From Owenia fusiformis (lineage: Eukaryota; Annelida; Polychaeta; Sabellida; Oweniidae), in the NCBI GenBank assembly GCA_903813345.2, contig CAIIXF020000001.1, positions 44,533,885 to 44,597,884 of the forward strand: a stretch of 64,000 bases of DNA, written 5' to 3'. The position numbers and the translations under genes were made by a program. Below the pieces are notes generated by a model. That model saw only the letters and a list, made by a program, of their open reading frames with translations, searched no databases and had not been told where the DNA came from. Positions 14,126 through 27,420 of this stretch are shown piece after piece (the stretch's first letter is position 1; each line of letters begins with the position of its first letter).

Positions 14126-14475
14126 ATGTGTGTCTCTGTATGACACCTAAGTGTATTTCTCAAACTGACACACAAAAATGTTGACCTAAAGTTTTTCTTA
14201 ATGAGAAAACTTGAAACTGAGTGTCAGTATGACCTCAGATGAGTGTCTCAATGTAACACACAAATGTGTGTCTCGGTATGACACCTAAACATATCTTTAG
14301 CCAGTGTATCATAAAGCATAATATATTTATTATTCAGGGGAATAAAAAGAACATTGAATATTTATATACTACATGTGTATGGAAAATGCCCATACTCAAA
14401 AATCACAACATACATTTATGCTATGATTTGTAAATAAGTGACAATTCATATCTTGCGATTCGTGACATTTCTAGA
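14126..14475 (+). other. 3' UTR of the DCLK3-like gene
   Basis: After the TAA at 14123-14125 the sequence holds several degenerate repeats of GTGTCTC(T/G)GTATGACACCTAA-like motifs up to about 14300. An AATAAA at about 14340 is a candidate polyadenylation signal. The repeated GACAC motif continues directly from the end of the coding sequence, so the last codons may have been captured from the repeat. Confidence 0.5.
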
Positions 14476-14960
14476 TAGTAGGTCATGGATTCCAGCTACT
14501 GTAGATTGATAGGTTTAGACCACATTCACTGGTCAGTATCAACCAGGGTAACAGCCATAACCTTCGCATCAAAGATGACCAAAGACGGTGATGCGGTAAC
14601 GTTATGTGTGTCTGTAATGGAGAGCTAAGCTGTCCAGTAACTATATCACATTGACATAACATGACCGTTGTCATGACCAGTCATCTTCCCTTAAGAGGTG
14701 GAAGATATTGTTGAATTGTGGCGCCCAAGCACGATATATGAACAAATTATCACACTCTAGGGTTCCCATGTCATATAAGCTTGGTTTGGTTCAAATATTA
14801 AAGCATAACGTCAACTATAAAGTAGTTTAATTCCGAATCGATGAAATCTAAAAATATCGAAATCGACAATTACCGTCCGCCATCTTTGATGCGAAGGTTA
14901 CGCCTGTTACCTTCGCTTGATACTGACCAGTGACATTAGAGGGAAGTATATGGAGGTATT
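14476..14960. repeat. Foldback element with ~50-bp inverted arms
   Basis: The left arm at 14527-14577 (CACTGGTCAGTATCAA ... CCTTCGCATCAAAGATG) and right arm at 14881-14933 (CATCTTTGATGCGAAGG ... TTGATACTGACCAGTG) are imperfect inverse complements separated by about 300 bases. No transposase is present. It is best read as a MITE-like element downstream of the kinase gene. Confidence 0.6.
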
Positions 14961-16195
14961 TTACTGTCAGTTTACAGCAGGCACAAAACCATTTATAAGT
15001 TACAATTATGTTAACAGTTAGGATCAAAACATAGTGTAATAATTCACCCAATGTACTTAACACAAACCAGAACAAAATCATGTAAAGTGTAAATATCAGA
15101 AATTATTATTTAATTGTTTGTAAAGGGATTGAATAATGATGTATATAAACTTAAAATATGTGCCATATATATTTTTCTAAATGCTATGTATGTTTATGCC
15201 AGTGAGATTTACTTGTATATGTTTTGACACAAGGAATATGAATTGTACATGTTTTGATGCTGCGATTATGAATTGTATATGTTGATGCTGGGAATATAAA
15301 TTGTATTTTTGACACTTAAGAACATTTGTACCGTTGGACTAACAGTGACGTGTTAATCGTTTCATAGAGGCATTTGTCTATTTTTCTTGATCACAATTTA
15401 TAAAAATGAAAGGAGACAGATTTTGATAAGTAGATAGTGCTTCCATTTATACATATATTTCTTTAAGCTCATTAGAAGAAGAAAATTGTGCGTCATATTT
15501 GTTCATGTGTTGCTCACTGCACTTTACCGTGACTGTTACAAAGAAACTTGTGTACATGTCAGTCATTTGTTATGCTAGGAGCTGTTATAAATCATCTCTG
15601 TTGGTTTCTTATTCTTTGTTTTTTTTGAGAAATACCTCAATTATTTCATGTGCATGTTGAAATCTCCATTTTTGCTTCCATTCTTTTGTTTTTATAACTC
15701 GGAACATTTTGTTTAATCGACTGCACAAATCTTTATTTCACTTATAAATGCAATATGTATATTCATTCCTAAATTCAACATTAGCCCTGAAACTTTTGTA
15801 GATATCTACAAGCTCCATGAGGAGACATTTTTTTAAGAAGAAATATAATAGATAAAAATAATGAATGTTTTCTTGTGTTATGATTCTTAAATAGAACTGA
15901 AAATCAAGGTGTATATGTACATGATATACATGTACAGTTTGTGTACATGTAGTGTACAATTCAGGTATATAAAAAACACTACATTGCATGACATACTTGA
16001 AGCCTGGCTGTCATTATATGACATAAATTTAGTGGGACGATTGTTCACATTCACATATAAATACTTTTTCAAAGATCTCAATTCTAGATTATATCAGTAT
16101 TGCCACTTGATATTGAATCTTTAAATATAAGAACATAACTATAATAAGGGAAATTTATTGCCATTACATGTATATGGTATACCCTGTTCCCATTG
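14961..16195. other. Intergenic, no gene recognised
   Basis: AT-rich sequence with short open frames only. A cluster of TGTACATG/ATACATGTA palindromes lies at 15905-15965. No exon signals with coding support were found on either strand. Confidence 0.5.
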
Positions 16196-16990
16196 AAGTG
16201 GTAATTATCCCAACGAACGGAGTTCGGTAGGGATATAGTGAAGCCGTCCGTCCGTCCGTCCGTCCGTCAGTCAGTCCGTCCATCTGTCCGTCCGGAAGAT
16301 AACTCAAATATTAGTTGACGGATTTTCTTCATATTTAATGGAAAGATGTATATTGGTGAATAGTTTTACGCAAAAAAAAATTTTTTCAAGATGGCCGCCG
16401 CTTAAAAAATGACGGGACTTTTTGCAAAAATCATAAATTTTTCATTTTAAACCAAAGTAATTAATATTATTGTTTGAAATTTTGGGAGTATATTCCCAAC
16501 ATCGATCTATTTCACATATATTACGTGTTTTTCATCCTGACCCCCAGGGGCCGTATATGGGGGGTCAGGAAAACAGAAATTTTCGCTTATTTTTAGATCT
16601 TTCTAAAGTATAGCTTTATTATACTCAAATTAAAGGCAATTAAGAGTAGATTGCAAATATTGTATTATCTTTTTTCTGATTCGAGCCTCGTAAAATTCAA
16701 AATGGCTGTCTAATGTACGATTTCGCAATAATTTTTCGATCCCTTCAAAGTATGGCTATATTATACTCAAATTGAAGGAATTTTGGAGTAGATCACAATT
16801 ATGGTATTATTTTTCAGATTTGTACCTCAGAAAATTCAAAATGGCTGCTTTGCAGGAATTCGCAATTCTAAAATCTAAATTTTTCAATTTTAACCAAAGT
16901 AATGAGTATAATTGATTGGAATTCGGTAACTGATATTTTGTTCGTTGGGATTTGCTACTCCGCAGAGTTGCCGTTATCTAGTTTAAATTC
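16196..16990. repeat. Interspersed repeat beginning CCCAACGAACGGAGTTCGGT
   Basis: The repeat starts with a (TCCG)n microsatellite (16240-16290). It contains two internal units with AAGTATGGCTATATTATACT and AAAATTCAAAATGGCTG, and ends near GTTCGTTGGGATTTGCTACT and GCCGTTATCTAGTTTAAA. The same family recurs at 25795-26118 and, reversed, near 44262-44560. It has no coding capacity and probably represents a non-autonomous element abundant in this genome. Confidence 0.65.
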
Positions 16991-17265
16991 TACATGGCGC
17001 CACTTCACTTACTAGCAACAAAACACAAAACCAAGATACAGTTTAATATATCTTAATATATTTCTCTTTTGACATCAATTCATTGAACATAATGATAAAT
17101 TGCACTTCTTACAAACAGTATTTTAAAACAATATAAAACAATCATTCGAATGCATGGCTGTTTATATCAAGTTTATATCTTGTTCCTGGCCAATATAAGA
17201 ACAACATTTCCACAGTATTGAATGAAGGATATCACCGGAGTTCCCTTAAAATTTAGTGTTGCTTA

Positions 17266-17395
17266 AGACCCTGGACCCCCCCCCGCCCCCTGATCAACTT
17301 CATTCACACTGTCATACCCTGGGGGGGGGGGGCTGTACATAGTCACGTGAAGTACATACTAAGCATAGTCATAGGGCGGGGGGGGGTGTACACAG
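17266..17395. repeat. Poly-C / poly-G tracts
   Basis: A C-rich run around 17274-17291 is followed by G-runs of about 11 and 9 at 17320-17335 and 17376-17390 in otherwise AT-rich DNA. The G-rich tracts could form quadruplex structures. No gene is associated. Confidence 0.6.
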
Positions 17396-18114
17396 TCTTG
17401 GTCTTTGAGAAAGACTATTTAAACTTGAATATTTATCAGTTCTAATGGATCAATTTTCATATTATCCTTGCGTATCTGATAGTTATACAAATGAAAATAT
17501 GTCCAGTAAAAGAAAATATCCATCCAATACAAGAAAAGATATTTCACTTTTTTGTGATTTTGTGAACATGGGAATCTCCCCAAACAAGAAGTCACAAAGG
17601 GAATAAAATTTTCAATATAAACGCTTTTCAAAACCACATTTTAGATGTAATTTTACATGTAGATTTCAAATATATCACTTTGACTGAATTTTGAATTTAG
17701 ATAACATAAATCAAGATCATTTCTACTCACATCTAGTCTATTGAGTAATTAAATGGTTTGAAAGCTACTATGAAAGATTCTTAGCAAACTTGACAATACT
17801 CCTGGTGACACCTTTAAAATAAAGAATGCTCATTATGGCATATACTTGAATAAAAGAAGAGTAACACTTTTAGAAACCAAAATATTTCTGTTGACTTTTT
17901 AATATTCATAAAACAATTGCACAATATAAGACAAGTGGTCTCAGATATAAGGATATCGGCTACAGGCCTTTTTATACTTAGAAATCAAAGTATTCAATTT
18001 ATTTGTACACAACAGTCGTGCATCAAGTATTTGACACCCCTCCTATTTAAGATGGGGTGTTGCAGGGGAACAAATTAGTGATGCCAAGACGCAGCTATGT
18101 TTGCATTGTTAGCA

Positions 18115-18955
18115 GTTTCATGTACATGTAGTTGATACAAATGTACACATGGTTTACACAAATATACACACTCATGTGAAACATTACACACGTAGTTGAT
18201 ACACATGTACACATAGTTCATACATATATACACATAGTTCATACATATGTAGACATAGGTCATACATGTAACACATAGTTGATACATATGTACACATAGT
18301 TGATACATATGCACTATATAGTTGATACATATATGCATATAGTTGATACATATGTAGACATAGTTCATACATGTAACACATAGTTGATACATATGTACAC
18401 ATAGTTGATACATATGCACTATATAGTTGATACATATATGCATATAGTTCATACATATGTAGACATAGGTCATACGTGTAACACATAGTTGATACATATG
18501 TACACATAGTTGATACATATGCACTATATAGTTGATACATATATGCATATAGTTGATACATATGTAGACATAGTTCATACATATGTAGACATAGGTCATA
18601 CATGTAACACATAGTTGATACATATGTACACATAGTTGATACATATATGCATATAGTTGATACATATGTAGACATAGGTCATACATGTAACACATAGTTG
18701 AAACATATGTTGACATAGTTCATACGTGTAACACATAGTTCATACATATATGCACATAGTTGATACATAATGTGCACATAGTTGATACATATGTAAGCAT
18801 AGTTGATACATGTAACACATAGTTGATACATATGTGCACATAATTGATACATAGTACAATGTACTCATAGTCCATAAGATACATATGTACAAATAGTTGA
18901 TACATATGTGTGAATAGGTGATACATATGTCACATAGTTGAAACATATGTACAGT
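18115..18955. repeat. 21-bp-period minisatellite, about 40 units
   Basis: Near-identical units of the type GTTGATACATATGTACACAT, period 20-22 bases, form a higher-order pattern of roughly 105-125 bases. Since 21 is a multiple of three, long frames stay open on the minus strand (a 213-codon frame at 18075-18716 translating to MYQLCVHMYQLC-type repeats). It lies between the convergent kinase and SNX4 genes. The open frames are considered a by-product of the repeat. Confidence 0.9.
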
Positions 18956-19088
18956 ACATGTTTATTAAAATGATATGTATTCCAGTAAATAATTGAACAA
19001 AATGTTAAAATTGCTCTTTAATGTCCAAATTTCCATTAAAAATCAATTAAATAAAAGTAAAATCCATTATTGCACCAAACTTTTGTCA

Positions 19089-22000
19089 TCACATTTTTTC
19101 AAAGCATTCTTTAGTGTTCTGCCAAATAGCTTTTCCCTGAAAAATATAAATATATAAAAATTAGCATTTGCAAGTAACAACTACCGGCTGTTGGTTACAA
19201 AATCACTGGTAATCTGCATAAAATAAACTTTCAAGGTTTAACATGATCAATGATAATAAAGCCACTCCTTGAAATAGTGAACAAATCACTATTTACTATT
19301 AGTTGCTGCTTGAGTAGCCAGATTAAGGGAGGAAAGGGTAAAAGGCAATTTTGCTTTGTTCATAGCTACTAGATATATACACATGGTTAATATACATATG
19401 TACACATGGCTGTGCTATGATTCATTATATTCATGCTTCAAAACATCAAAGTAGCTTATCACAGTTTTGAATGAAAGAAAACTAATATAAATTGTGTCTG
19501 AGACACCACAAAGATGAAAAAAGGTATTACTCTGTGACTCACCTTTTTGCACTTTTCAATTTGTACTATGGCATAGTTTGTTAAAATTTCTTTGAGATCT
19601 TTGACTTTTTGTCTTTGAAATCGGTCAATGTCATTCAACGCATCTTCAACGAACTTCCTGAAATTTTAAAGAAAGACACTGATATTATATTTAGACTGTT
19701 TAGTTGCCATAGTTATCAACTGCACATATTTGTTTTTAGTGAATTCTATAAATCATTTCTGATGATGATAATTGCCAAAAGGTCAAATCCATTTAATGAT
19801 AGGCCAAGGCAAATATTCTCAACATAGTGACAGAACTTCTAAATAAGGTTTAACTAAAAAGTTCCAATTGTTACTGGTAGCCACTATGACCGAAAACATT
19901 GATTATAGTTCGTAGTTAAAGTTGATCTTCTCATATTTATAAACCCCTAAATACAAATCCAATTAAATACATTATTTAAGGAATAAAGACCGAGATTTTA
20001 TGATTTATGACCGAAAATTTTATTCTGTTCATTGTTAAACGTAGCGATTGAGGTCTTTGGCAATGGCCAGAATAAGATTTGAGGTCATATATTTGACATA
20101 AATCATAAAATTGAGGTCTTTGTTATAATTCTAATATGATAAACAGACAAGAAACACAACTATTTGCATTTAAGAATTTTAGTGGTCATACATACTCCAA
20201 TATAGACCAATAAATCAATATTGTTCTAGCCAGTGTGATGTCACGTATCATATTAGAATTCCCATTTTTATCCTCAAAGTGCATAATGTTCTGGTACTAG
20301 ACATAGTACTTCCTCACTCTTGATCTCATCCTACTTACTGTGCATCAGCACTGACAGCTCTTAATTCATTCTCTTGTTCTTCTATTTCTTTCTCTAGCTT
20401 CTCAATCTTTTCCTGTCGCTGTTGAGGTGTGTCGCCACCAAACAGTTTACTTTTCATTCCACTGAAGGAGAATCCTCCAGTTGATTTACCTTGGTTCTGT
20501 AAGCAAACATGTACACTGTCCATGTAATAATTATTCTACTCACATGTACACTGTCCATGTAATAATTATTCTACTCACATGTACACTGTCCATGTAATAA
20601 TTATTCTACTCACATGTACACTGTCCATGTAATAATTATTCTACTCACATATACACTGTCCATGTAATAATTATTATTCTCACATGTACACTGTCCATGT
20701 AATAATTATTCTACTCACATGTACACTGTCCATGTAATAATTATTCTACTCACATGTACACTGTCCATGTAATAATTATTCTACTCACATGTACACTGTC
20801 CATGTAATAATTATTCTACTCACATGTACACTGTCCATGTAATAATTATTCTACTCAAGAACCACCTTTTAATCTATCATGCTTTATACAGTAAATACAT
20901 TTTACACAATACATGTTATTTATTATCAAATGTGACAGGAATGAAATACATTCATCGAAGCAAGCTATCCATCAAAATGTGATATCTTACAAACCAAGAC
21001 TGACTGCTCAAGGGTAACAATGCCGGTTACAGTAGAAAATTCGAAATATTCCATCGTATCGATACATGGCTCCTTCAAGGGCTCATGTTGAGATCAAATC
21101 ATCTCTGATTACACTGCTTGAAACCAAATCCTCTCTGATTACACTGCTTGAAACGAAAGTAAATGCCTTGTAGTTGTACCTTACCAACTTACCAAGAGTT
21201 CTTTCTGGGCAGCTTTATATGAGAGTGCATCTTCACACTGTTCAAGCTTTAATTGCACAAGTTCTTGCTTCCTACACACTGACCTTAAATGAAAAATACA
21301 TATGTAAGCACAAGGGAAGACAATAGAAATGGGTTCAAGTTAAATGGCCATACTAGCATTGTATGTTGTGATCATGACACAATTGCGCCAGACAATCATT
21401 AGAACATTTAATAACAATGTAATGTAAAACCTGAACTGAGAGAACATACCTCAGGGCATCTCCAAATGCGTAATATTCTTTCAGTTGGTCTGCAAAAGAT
21501 TCCTCATCCTCTAGTATGCCATCTATACATGATGAGTAACTGAAATGATGCAATACAATTAAATCTCTAATGAACTTTATAAATGCTACATGTCAAAACG
21601 TTACCTTGACCCTATAGAGAAAGGATGAGATATCCACTATTCAAAAGGTCAAAATCTCTGTAGTCTGACAATGAAGATATTTGTCAAATACACATGGGTT
21701 GAAAAATAGCAGATCATGGATTTAAAATTCAGCATAAAATGTTAAGAGTTTGAAAGTAGAATTTGGTATTAGACGAGATGATAGTCCTATATAGGAATCC
21801 CACAATATTTTATCTAACCTTTTTATGTTATCTTGATATTTGGGCACCTATCCAATTCCTTATTTGATTTCAAATCATTTTTTTATCACAAAAGGAATAT
21901 TATACCGTTAACATTTGGCTTGTCATGGGGTGAACAAACCACTAACAAATCTACAAAGAACCATGATTGAAAAAAGGAAAAATCAGAAAAATGCCCAAAT

Positions 22001-25000
22001 AATGTATGTGGTCAAAGTGTGAAAACAATGTTCATTTTGATATTCAATGATTCATAGAGCAATGTTTGAATTGCTATGAAACTATAAACTGATACTTCTA
22101 TTAAATTGTGGGATATAAAAGAGAACACAGCCAATCTACAACAGTACCATACTCAAACAGAACTGACTGTACAGTACCATACTATTAATGTACCATACAG
22201 TTCTATGATTTTAGAGCATGGATTGGGGGTGTACTTTCATTCCATACCTATCCATAAAGTGTCCAGCACTTTGTAATCCATCCCCCATCTCCTTTTCTAA
22301 GCCACTCCATTCACTGAACACCCGACCATAGTTAGCATGTATCCTGTGTACACCAAACTCCTGGTCTGCCATTTTCTACAATATATCAAGATAAAAAGAC
22401 AGCTAATAAAACTGGCTTAGCTAACACATGGACTTTCTGGCATGTTGTGGAAAAATATTCTTAACTGACATTTGGTCACAGACTTCTGAAACAGCTAATA
22501 GCATTGTTCCAAACCTCTATAATGAGTTATATTTCAGGTTAAACTCTTCCCTTAACCTGGAAAGTATATTGGATTAGCCATTCATTGGTTATTGGAAAAG
22601 TGAAAGTTGCTTCCTTTTTAAAAATTGCAGTAAAATGTTCTGAACTTTTATCCCCTCCCCAAGCATAATTATTATTGTATATTGGCATACAATGCACGAT
22701 CCAAACAACAAAAACGTTAAAAAACTCAAATACAAGCATGTTCAAAGGTCCAACTCACAGAAGTGGACTTGTAAAGTTCCAACTACATGTTAATGAGACA
22801 TGAGCTACTTACAGCCCTGATTCTGAGAATGTTGTGTATATGGGTCTGCAATTCATTGCTGTATGCCTTGAACTCTTCAAATCTCCTGAAAAGGGATGAA
22901 AAATTTTCTAAAACAGTATAATAATCACATTTGGTTATATAGCAAGGTACATAAATATGATTTACCATATTGGCATTCACTGCCAGATCGATACCCAGTT
23001 TTCTAAATATAATTGCTAATTGTACAACAATATACCGTAGATGTTCATTATAGAGTATAGACTAAGAGAAATGTCTGATAAATTATCGAAATTTGAAATT
23101 ATCAAGGTCATGGAATGTCAAGGTCACATTTACAGGTCAATGTTACGTCATAGGTTTTGTGTAGTTGAGTATATTGATAGTCAATGTCAATTTGTTAGTC
23201 TAGACATTAATAGGTAAATGTCATTAGTGAAAATATAATCAAACAAGTCATTAACATGACAAAATGTCACCACCTTGTTGCTCACAATATTATGAGTTCA
23301 ATCTTAAGTCAAATTTGAATTTCTTAGAACTTGTAGATGCTTTTGAAAAAATAAATTGGTCAATTTGAAGCAAGTTGTAAAAAGACCTTTTTTGACCCTG
23401 AGAATGTCATTGAAGGTGGAATCTCAAATCTAAATTCAGATTTGAACTTCTGACAACATGTAGATGATTGTGAAAAAATTGGTCAATTTGAAGCAAGATG
23501 AAAAAAGATCTTTTTGATCTTGAGAATGTCATTGAAGGTCAAATCTTTTTTGACCTTGAGAATGTCATTGAAGGTCAAATCTATAGTCAGATTTGAACTG
23601 TTGAGAACTTGTAGATGATTTTGAAAAAAAGATTGGTCAATTTGAAGCAAGTTGAAAATACCTTTTTGACCTATTTTGACCTTGAGAAGGTCATTGAAGG
23701 TCAAATCTCAAATCTGAAGTCAAATTTGAACTCCTGATAACTTGTAGATGATTTTGAAAAAAGAAATTTGTCAATTTGAAGCAAGTTGAAAAAAGACCTT
23801 TTTGACATTTTTTGACCTTGAGAAGGTCATTTAAGGTCAAATCTCAAATCTAAAGTCACATTTGAACTTCTGATAACTTGTAGATAATTTTGAAAAAAAG
23901 AACTGGTCAATTTGAAGCAAGTTGAAAAAATACCTTTTTGACCTTTTTTGACCTTGAGAAGGTCATTGAAGGTCAAATCTCAAATATTAAGTCAGATTTG
24001 AACTTCTGATTGCTTGTAGATGATTCAAAAAAAAGAACTGGTCAATTTGAAGCAAGTTGAAAAAATACCTTTTTGACCTTTTTTGACCTTGAAAAGGTCA
24101 TTAAAGGTCAAATCTTAAATAGAAAGTCAGATTTGAACTTCTGGAAACATATAGATGATTTTGAAAAAAATTGAAGTCAGTCTAAACAGTATTTGTTAAG
24201 TTATTGGAAGTTGTAAGAATTTGTTACAGACACCGATCGCCAACCACCGATCGCCATCTGCCGTAAAAAAAACGGAGACCATAACAATATTTCACCACCA
24301 CTTTTTGGTGATTACATAAAAATCAATGAAAATATAATCAAATAACGAATAATGACATCCTGAGAGGCCAAAATAGTTTGAGGTTATATTCAAATGACAA
24401 AAACTGATATTTGTGATATTCAATCATATCAAATCTAGTGACCATAGAGTACGCTTGTGAAGTTATGAATGTTGATATTACAAATCTACTACTATCGCAT
24501 CAAATATTCATCACCATTGCATAAAAAATCTTCATTTGTTCATATCTTGATTTCACGAAAGATTTATAAGACATATCTCGTTAATTGTGCATCAGTGAAT
24601 ACAGATTATGGCAGCTGAGGTATAATAAAAACAGATTACGTAGATAGACCCCTGCTGTGTGCTAAAGATAACATTTTTTTAAAGTTTGAATAAGCTGAAA
24701 TAAACCATCCACATGATTCCAAAGCAGCTGTATGCTCGGTTTAAATTGATTCAATGAAAAATAGTGAATTAATTCAACTCAAAATATGTCCGCTATTGGC
24801 TGATAACACCTCTCTCAAACACAGGGTCCAACTTTTGTTTTGTATCGAAACCAACAACACAATGAAAAAAGCGTGAATTTAAATTTTAGACCTACAAGAT
24901 GTTTGAAAATCAAGAACTGAAAGAAAGTTTCTTATTCCATTAAAAGCAAAACAAAAATGCATTTATGTCGGTACATTACATTTTTATACCGAGTTTCTCT

Positions 25001-26247
25001 TTTTAGCAGAGTTTGAGAAGCTACAAATTTTCAAGGAATTCACAACTACAAGTCTAGTTATCACGCTATATTGTATTTATGGTAAAATATGGTTAGGTCA
25101 AAGATATAACTGTCTTGAATCAGAACCTGGTCTTTTATTAGATTGAAAGGTTATCCTATTATAAAGTCAAAACTGTTAGACTTTCTTGAAAAGAGACAGC
25201 ATGGAATAATGAGCAAAATTGTGAAAAATTCTGACGCGTTTTATAATGCCATATAATCTTCTGAATTTTTTGGAAAAGGAACTCTTGACCGACGGACAGA
25301 CAGGCGGACGCCCGACAATATGGCCTCACACTATGTGGTGGGGACATAATAAAAATACAAATATTTTATCAGATAAATATCAATCAAAGTCTGAGATTCA
25401 GATCAATCACTGAATCAAATCGACGACTACATGGACGAGGTCTTCATGCATTTTTATCGCAAATTCAGTTTTAAAACAACATTGAATCGCATGATTTAAT
25501 TTATATAATGACTGCTTACATTCCAATGTAAATTTAACTAGAGTGGTAATTTGAACAAGTTCAATTTCAGACTCCAGATTGGATTGACCTAGATAGCTGA
25601 GTAAGTAGTTGAGTAATAAGCTGATTAGGTAGCTGAGTAAGTAGCTAAGTATGTAGCTGAGTAAGTAGCTTAGTAAGCAGCTGAGTAAGTAGCTTAAAAG
25701 TTATCTGATCAAGTTCGTGCCATTGACTTTTACATAGTGATATCACCATATCAATGTTTCGAGACTTCAAAATGCCATTACTTCCGAACCGCCCACCTAA
25801 TGTGGGATTGCGCAATAATTTTCTGCTCTCTTAGAAGTATGGCTATATAATACTCAAATTGAAAGAATTTTAGAGTAGATCATAAATATGGTATCGTTTT
25901 CTGATTTGTGCCTCAGAAAATTCAAAATGGCTGCCTAGAGCAGGAATTCGCAATTACTTGAGATATCTTTAGTATGGTTACATGATACTACATTGATCTC
26001 AAGTGTTTATTGAAGGGAAGAGTAGATGGTAAATATTACATTGTGACTGTGCAGAATCATGATTTATATAGTGTTTGTTGGGATTTGTTTGTCCGTGGAG
26101 TTGCCGATTTCTAGTTAAAATGGACTGAGTAGAAGGAGGAATTTTCTAATCACCTAGTGCGCTTATTACAGAGAATATGGCAGTTACTTACTTGTCAGGT
26201 TTCTTCAGTCTGTATGCCGCACTGAGTGCCTTTATTTTAGAATCTGC
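19089..26247 (-). CDS. SNX4: Sorting nexin 4, C-terminal (BAR-domain) exons; 5' part missing
   Basis: SNX-BAR protein of endosomal recycling. Eight minus-strand exons in transcript order: 26247-26192, 22885-22813, 22375-22248, 21539-21450, 21283-21193, 20496-20339, 19657-19543, 19136-19089 (stop TGA). Junctions are GT-AG and phases agree, giving 252 residues. Diagnostic blocks are KKPDKRFEEFKAYSNELQ, HANYGRVFSEWSGLEKEMGD, GLQSAGHFMDS, DEESFADQLKEYY, GDALRSVCRK, GMKSKLFGGDTPQQR, DIDRFQRQKVKDLKEIL and the C-terminal WQNTKECFEKM. These align along the BAR domain of animal SNX4 through its end. SNX4 is about 450 residues in vertebrates, so roughly the last 55 percent is here. The PX domain and N terminus should be encoded upstream (coordinates above 26247) but were not found. 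The gene is convergent with the DCLK3-like gene. Confidence 0.92.
20508..20857. repeat. 35-bp minisatellite, exactly ten copies, beside an SNX4 splice acceptor
   Basis: The unit begins CATGTACACTGTCCATGTAA and is 35 bases long; ten copies fill 350 bases with very few differences (one variant copy near 20648-20682). The array starts 12 bases from the SNX4 exon boundary at 20496, so on the transcribed minus strand it directly precedes the acceptor. Confidence 0.95.
23250..24320. repeat. Dispersed GACCTTGAGAAGGTCATT repeat, copy A (SNX4 intron)
   Basis: The repeat starts AAAATGTCACCACCTTGTTGCTC. About five to six tandem subunits follow, each with TCAATTTGAAGCAAGTTGAA, CTTTTTGACCT and TTGAGAAGGTCATTGAAGG. 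It ends with a GC-richer tail containing CCAACCACCGATCGCC and CACTTTTTGGTG. Further copies lie at 43500-43865, 48672-49375 and, divergent, 63240-63460. Minus-strand translation gives repeated FNDLLKVK-like peptides with no sign of selection. It lies inside the 3.3-kb intron between exons 26192 and 22885. Confidence 0.75.
25595..25692. repeat. 12-bp short tandem repeat (GTAGCTGAGTAA)n
   Basis: About eight degenerate units of GTAGCTGAGTAA and variants lie in an SNX4 intron. Confidence 0.7.
25795..26118. repeat. Second copy of the 16196-type interspersed repeat
   Basis: It shares AAGTATGGCTATATAATACT, AAAATTCAAAATGGCTG and the end GTTGGGATTTG ... GTTGCCGATTTCTAGTT with the element at 16196-16990. 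It sits just upstream, in SNX4 orientation, of the donor at 26191. Confidence 0.6.
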
Positions 26248-27420
26248 CTGAAAATACAAGAAAGAATCATAATAAGTAATTGAATCCACTAGTCCAAATT
26301 GATGCCTGTGTGAACAAATCCATGTGGCCACATTGATATTTCTATAGGCCAACCAGCTCCTTATTCTTGACTGGTTGATATAATGTTAAAAGAGGTAGGA
26401 ATGTCCAAGAGTAAATACCACATTCACACAATGAATTGACATATATTGTAATGGCCTTCAGACTGAGACACAGATTTGTGCTTTATTGGATTGTACCCAT
26501 GTTTCAGGTAACAGTGTCTGCCTCCAAATCTGACACTTTCACTATCTGGCCACTATGATGACACAAAACAAATACAACCAGATGATGGCGACAGTAAGTT
26601 GTAGCAAATGTCAAGTGAAAAGGCCTCAGCTAGCTTTTCTCTAAATGACCATTATACTGGATGAATGGTCAAAAGTGGCATGTATTTATACATAAAACAT
26701 CAACAAAAACGCTCTTAATATAAGAAAGAGTAGACAAGGCGGTTCTGCTTCTGTACTAATTTTCATTATATGTGTAGAAATTATTATAAACATATATGCT
26801 GAATAAGTAATTTTCAAAAAATCACCCATACTTTTGACTAACTTATTTGAAAAGTTCTTTTTTAGACAGATGGAGGTGTTCTTTGTTTAATGAGATCATT
26901 GCCTTTTATCAGGAATGCAAATGATGTTGTGGGTTTCATGGAAATGTGATTAACAAATACTTAACTTGAGTGGTATTTCCTTTAATAGAATATTAAAATC
27001 TGTATAAAAAAACAAGATAGCAAATATCTTGTGATAAATTTTTATTTCTTGTAAATTAATAAAATTCTCATGCTTGGATAAGTAAGTACATGTGGATATC
27101 ATGTAGTAAATAATTAAATTCTTGAGAATCAGGATTAGCTCCACCAGGCAATTAACTAAAGGAGCTACACCTACTCTACAAATCGCTTGTTTTTATCATC
27201 TGAATTATCAAACTGCCTGGATAGCATATTTATTGGTTTATCGAAATAAAACAAGTGGCCTTACATACAATATTTTTAAAATAAATATTGGTATAAGTCT
27301 TTAATCATGATGTTGTGTTTTGACTACAAAGTAATAATACTATGACTGTAATGTACTATATAGTACAGAGTCAATGACCTTCCTGATGAATATTAAGTTT
27401 GAGTAAATAGAGATTATCCT
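26248..27420. other. Region upstream of the first visible SNX4 exon; no exon found
   Basis: The minus strand was searched by eye for PX-domain motifs (the RRYSEF-like and PPLP-like segments expected of SNX4); none was seen. The remaining open frames are short and AT-rich. Confidence 0.5.

Noticed and set aside
18075-18716. 213-codon minus-strand open frame of MYQLC-type repeats
   Set aside because: It is a direct translation of a 21-bp minisatellite; two frames are open at once, there is no domain and no splice or promoter context.
23483-23704. Peptide repeats FNDLLKVK as a coding gene
   Set aside because: The peptides follow from the dispersed GACCTTGAG repeat; frames break between subunits and recur unrelated to genes.
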